This document shows positions 7,021 to 8,189 of a DNA stretch of 8,189 nucleotides, one piece after another. Position numbers and translations under genes: made by a program. Below the pieces are notes generated by a model. The model made no database searches, was not told where the DNA came from, and saw only the letters and a list, made by a program, of their open reading frames with translations. Source of the stretch: an uncultured Collinsella sp. (GTDB taxonomy: Bacteria; Actinomycetota; Coriobacteriia; Coriobacteriales; Coriobacteriaceae); assembly GCA_900754275.1 (NCBI GenBank), contig CAAECF010000127.1, forward strand, positions 1 through 8,189, given 5' to 3'. Numbering within the stretch: position 1 is the stretch's first letter; every line of letters begins with the position of its first letter.

Positions 7021-7107
7021 TTGACCACCAATCCTCGAAGTAGTTGTTTTCGCATCTAACGCTCTATTGTGACGCAGTGCGGGGTTGAGGTTGTGCCTTC
7101 GTTGCAT

Positions 7108-7136
7108 ATCGTATTAAAGATGATTCTCATTCTCAA
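7108..7136 (-). promoter_or_regulatory. Predicted sigma70 promoter of the permease-led cluster
   Basis: On the minus strand, TTGAGA (7131-7136) is the -35 and TACGAT (7108-7113) the -10, separated by exactly 17 nt. Hexamer matches are 5/6 and 4/6. Transcription would start near 7100, giving an 80-nt leader to the permease start. The surrounding AT-rich DNA contrasts with the coding regions and supports a promoter here. No known purine riboswitch could be recognised in the leader. Confidence 0.6.
7121..7135. promoter_or_regulatory. Fur-box-like operator overlapping the permease promoter
   Basis: TGATTCTCATTCTCA on the plus strand matches the 7-1-7 Fur inverted repeat (TGATAATNATTATCA) at 11 of 14 informative positions. 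On the minus strand it also reads as a tandem GAGAAT-GAGAAT, in line with the hexamer view of Fur boxes. It covers most of the -35 and part of the spacer of the permease promoter, a position suited to repression. It could equally be a site for another regulator, or chance in AT-rich DNA. Confidence 0.4.
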
Positions 7137-7360
7137 TAATAATTTTTTGTTATCAGACTATTCTTAAGCTGAGACAATGCATTTCCGCAGGTCAGGAAAG
7201 TGTCCGGTCAAAATAACATCTAACTTTTCTTTTGGTCAACCGTTTACCGCCAAAATCCTACCGCTCGTCTGTATTACGCAATGTACCTGCGAATATGCGA
7301 GTCAATAGACACCGTGTTACCATGAGAAAAAATTGTTATGAACATTTCCGATTTCACCCA

Positions 7361-7366
7361 AAGGAG
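7361..7366 (+). promoter_or_regulatory. Shine-Dalgarno of the YheO-type regulator (decides GTG start)
   Basis: AAGGAG lies 6 nt before the GTG at 7373. It marks GTG as the start although the frame is open upstream to an ATG at 7232, whose translation would run through AT-rich regulatory DNA. Confidence 0.85.
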
Positions 7367-7372
7367 TTGCCC

Positions 7373-8029
7373 GTGAACGAGACCGTACGCCGCTTTTTGC
7401 CGATGGTCGATTTCCTGGAGCAGATACTCGGTAAGAACAGCGAGATCGTGCTGCACGATTTCTCGGATCCCGACCACGCCATCGTCGATATTCGCAACGG
7501 CATTGTGAGCGGCCGTAAGGTCGGCGGTCCCGCCACCGATCTGGCGCTCAAGATCATGCACGACCCCAAGTATCGCGACCTGCCGTTTATTACGGGCTAC
7601 GAGGGCCGCGGCGCCGGAGGCAAGACGCTGGAGTCCGCGACGTTCTTTATCCGCGAGGATGACGAGATCGTCGGTATGCTCTGCGTCAACACCGACCTCT
7701 CGACCGTACGCTCCATAAACGCCATGGCGCAGCAGCTCATGGCGTGCTTCGACGCAGCGCCGACGCGCACGGAGCCCGCCCCTATCGAGGTCGAAAGCCT
7801 TTCGGAGTCCACCCAGGAGCTCATCGACCGCAGCATTGCCGAGTTGCTGAGCGCGCGCGGGCTGGATGTAGCGTCGCTTGGTCAGAGCGACCGCGTGGAC
7901 GTCATTCGCCACCTCAACGGCAACGGGGTGTTCATGCTCAAGGGCGCCGTGGCCTGCGCTGCCACCGCGTTGGGCATCTCGGAGCCCAGCGTGTACCGCT
8001 ACCTGCAAAAAGTCCGCAAGGAGGGCTAA
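7373..8029 (+). CDS. YheO-type PAS/HTH transcriptional regulator
   Basis: Cytoplasmic DNA-binding regulator of 218 residues, starting at GTG. Residues 1-125 match the YheO-like PAS/sensor domain: FLPMVDFLEQILGKNSEIVLHD at the N-terminus, then DIRNGIVSGRKVGGPATDLAL and a conserved second half ending EIVGMLCVNTDL. A variable linker (about 126-145) leads to a C-terminal helix-turn-helix (about 147-216) with DRVDVIRHLNGNGVFMLKGAV and the recognition part ALGISEPSVYRYLQKVRK. Length is typical (about 210-240). The best known relative, DauR of Pseudomonas, controls D-arginine catabolism, but most members have no known ligand. It is divergent from the permease, the usual place for a local regulator, so control of the purine cluster is a reasonable inference. 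Its own promoter is not clear: TAGACA at 7306-7311 with an A-rich -10 about 16 nt on is the best weak candidate. Confidence 0.92.
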   Translation: MNETVRRFLPMVDFLEQILGKNSEIVLHDFSDPDHAIVDIRNGIVSGRKVGGPATDLALKIMHDPKYRDLPFITGYEGRGAGGKTLESATFFIREDDEIVGMLCVNTDLSTVRSINAMAQQLMACFDAAPTRTEPAPIEVESLSESTQELIDRSIAELLSARGLDVASLGQSDRVDVIRHLNGNGVFMLKGAVACAATALGISEPSVYRYLQKVRKEG

Positions 8030-8032
8030 ACG

Positions 8033-8068
8033 TGATCCCTTGGGGACGAAGGGAAACGGATCATTTTT
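8033..8068 (+). terminator. Intrinsic terminator after the YheO-type regulator
   Basis: TGATCC (8033-8038) pairs with GGATCA (8058-8063), with an additional inner CTT/AAG pairing, and is followed directly by TTTTT (8064-8068). It begins 4 nt after the stop codon. The stem is short, so efficiency may be moderate. Confidence 0.55.
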
Positions 8069-8110
8069 GTCGCATCGCTTGACAAAAGACCCTGCAGCTC
8101 GCACTGAACT

Positions 8111-8151
8111 GCCTCCCATTTCTTGGACATGAGAAATGGGAGGCTTTCTTT
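8111..8151 (+). terminator. Perfect 13-bp hairpin with T-rich tail, terminator-like and RBS-sequestering
   Basis: The arm at 8111-8123 (GCCTCCCATTTCT) is exactly complementary to 8132-8144, with an 8-nt loop, and is followed by TTTCTTT (8145-8151). This has the shape of an intrinsic terminator. The 3' arm also contains GGGAGG (8138-8143), 8 nt before the ATG at 8152, so folding would hide that ribosome-binding site in transcripts entering from upstream. Confidence 0.7.
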
Positions 8152-8189
8152 ATGCGCGTTGATTTGAGAGTGAAGCATGATATCGAGGC
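8152..8189 (+). CDS. Start of a reading frame, probably IS orfA (transposase N-terminus), partial
   Basis: ATG at 8152 opens a frame of 12 full codons to the window edge (MRVDLRVKHDIE). GGGAGG lies 8 nt upstream. The basic N-terminus and the position just inside a probable IS end suggest the helix-turn-helix orfA of an IS3-family transposase. Too little sequence is present to confirm the family. Confidence 0.45.
   Translation, partial: MRVDLRVKHDIE

Larger units (their letters stand above)
8105..8189 (+). mobile_element. Left end of an IS3-family (IS150-type) insertion sequence, partial
   Basis: From 8105 the sequence starts TGAACTGCCTCCCATTT and continues to TTGGACA at 8123-8129, resembling remembered terminal repeats of IS150-group elements (TG-ACTGC-CCCATTT...TTGGAC). 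A short reading frame starts 47 nt inside, as expected for orfA. The inner border, right end and target duplication lie outside the window, so the identification rests on the end sequence and layout only. The alternative is a simple terminator hairpin followed by an ordinary small gene. Confidence 0.5.

Noticed and set aside
7021..7100. Purine or xanthine riboswitch in the permease leader
   Set aside because: Only about 80 nt, and no purine-aptamer core or convincing three-way junction or pseudoknot could be recognised.
7021..7107. 29-codon N-terminal extension of the permease
   Set aside because: Its ATG coincides with or precedes the predicted transcription start and the residues are unlike NCS2 N-termini.
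7232..7372. 47-codon N-terminal extension of the YheO-type regulator
   Set aside because: AT-rich regulatory DNA; GTG at 7373 has an optimal RBS and gives the usual protein length.
8079..8107. TTGACA at 8079-8084 as a promoter facing the IS end
   Set aside because: Good -35 hexamer but no acceptable -10 at 16-19 nt (CACTGA/ACTGAA).
7274..8119. Minus-strand open frame of 281 codons opposite the YheO-type gene
   Set aside because: Translation has no family features, whereas the plus frame has a good RBS and clear PAS/HTH domains.

Overview
The window is GC-rich and gene-dense, with a single AT-rich regulatory island at about 7030-7370. Gene content (a molybdenum-hydroxylase/purine cluster of the ygfK-ssnA type, an RnfB-like ferredoxin, a YheO-type regulator) and base composition fit an anaerobic gut actinobacterium of the Coriobacteriia, with Collinsella or a relative as the best guess. 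The genus is inferred from style and remembered gene content, not from a marker gene.

Layout. Five genes lie on the minus strand and read right to left: an NCS2 nucleobase (uracil-xanthine type) permease (5626-7020), SsnA amidohydrolase (4075-5430), the large iron-sulfur flavoprotein YgfK (927-3926), a soluble four-cluster polyferredoxin related to the C-terminal part of RnfB (436-915), and the [2Fe-2S] subunit or domain of a xanthine-dehydrogenase-type molybdenum hydroxylase (1-423, cut by the window edge). Divergent from the permease on the plus strand is a YheO-type PAS/HTH regulator (7373-8029), followed by an intrinsic terminator. The last 85 bases look like the left end of an IS3-family (IS150-type) insertion sequence with the first 12 codons of its orfA.

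How the parts fit. The permease would import a purine or related base. SsnA would deaminate or otherwise hydrolyse a ring. The molybdenum hydroxylase, whose catalytic subunit should lie beyond position 1, would hydroxylate it. Electrons would pass between the [2Fe-2S] protein, the polyferredoxin and the NAD(P)H/FAD protein YgfK. ygfK and ssnA are known companions of molybdenum hydroxylases thought to carry labile selenium, and of purine/urate-degrading clusters in gut anaerobes. The inference here is anaerobic purine catabolism, possibly selenium-dependent. The neighbouring YheO-type protein is the obvious candidate regulator.

Regulation visible in the DNA. A good sigma70-like promoter upstream of the permease is overlapped by a Fur-box-like sequence. 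The permease-ssnA and ssnA-ygfK spacers (195 and 148 nt) each contain three consecutive stem-loops without U-tails, whereas ygfK, the ferredoxin and the [2Fe-2S] gene are packed with 11-12 nt gaps. Most notable structural detail: at the right edge the IS end forms a perfect 13-bp hairpin whose 3' arm contains the apparent Shine-Dalgarno of the IS reading frame. No tRNA, rRNA, CRISPR array or complete mobile element was seen.
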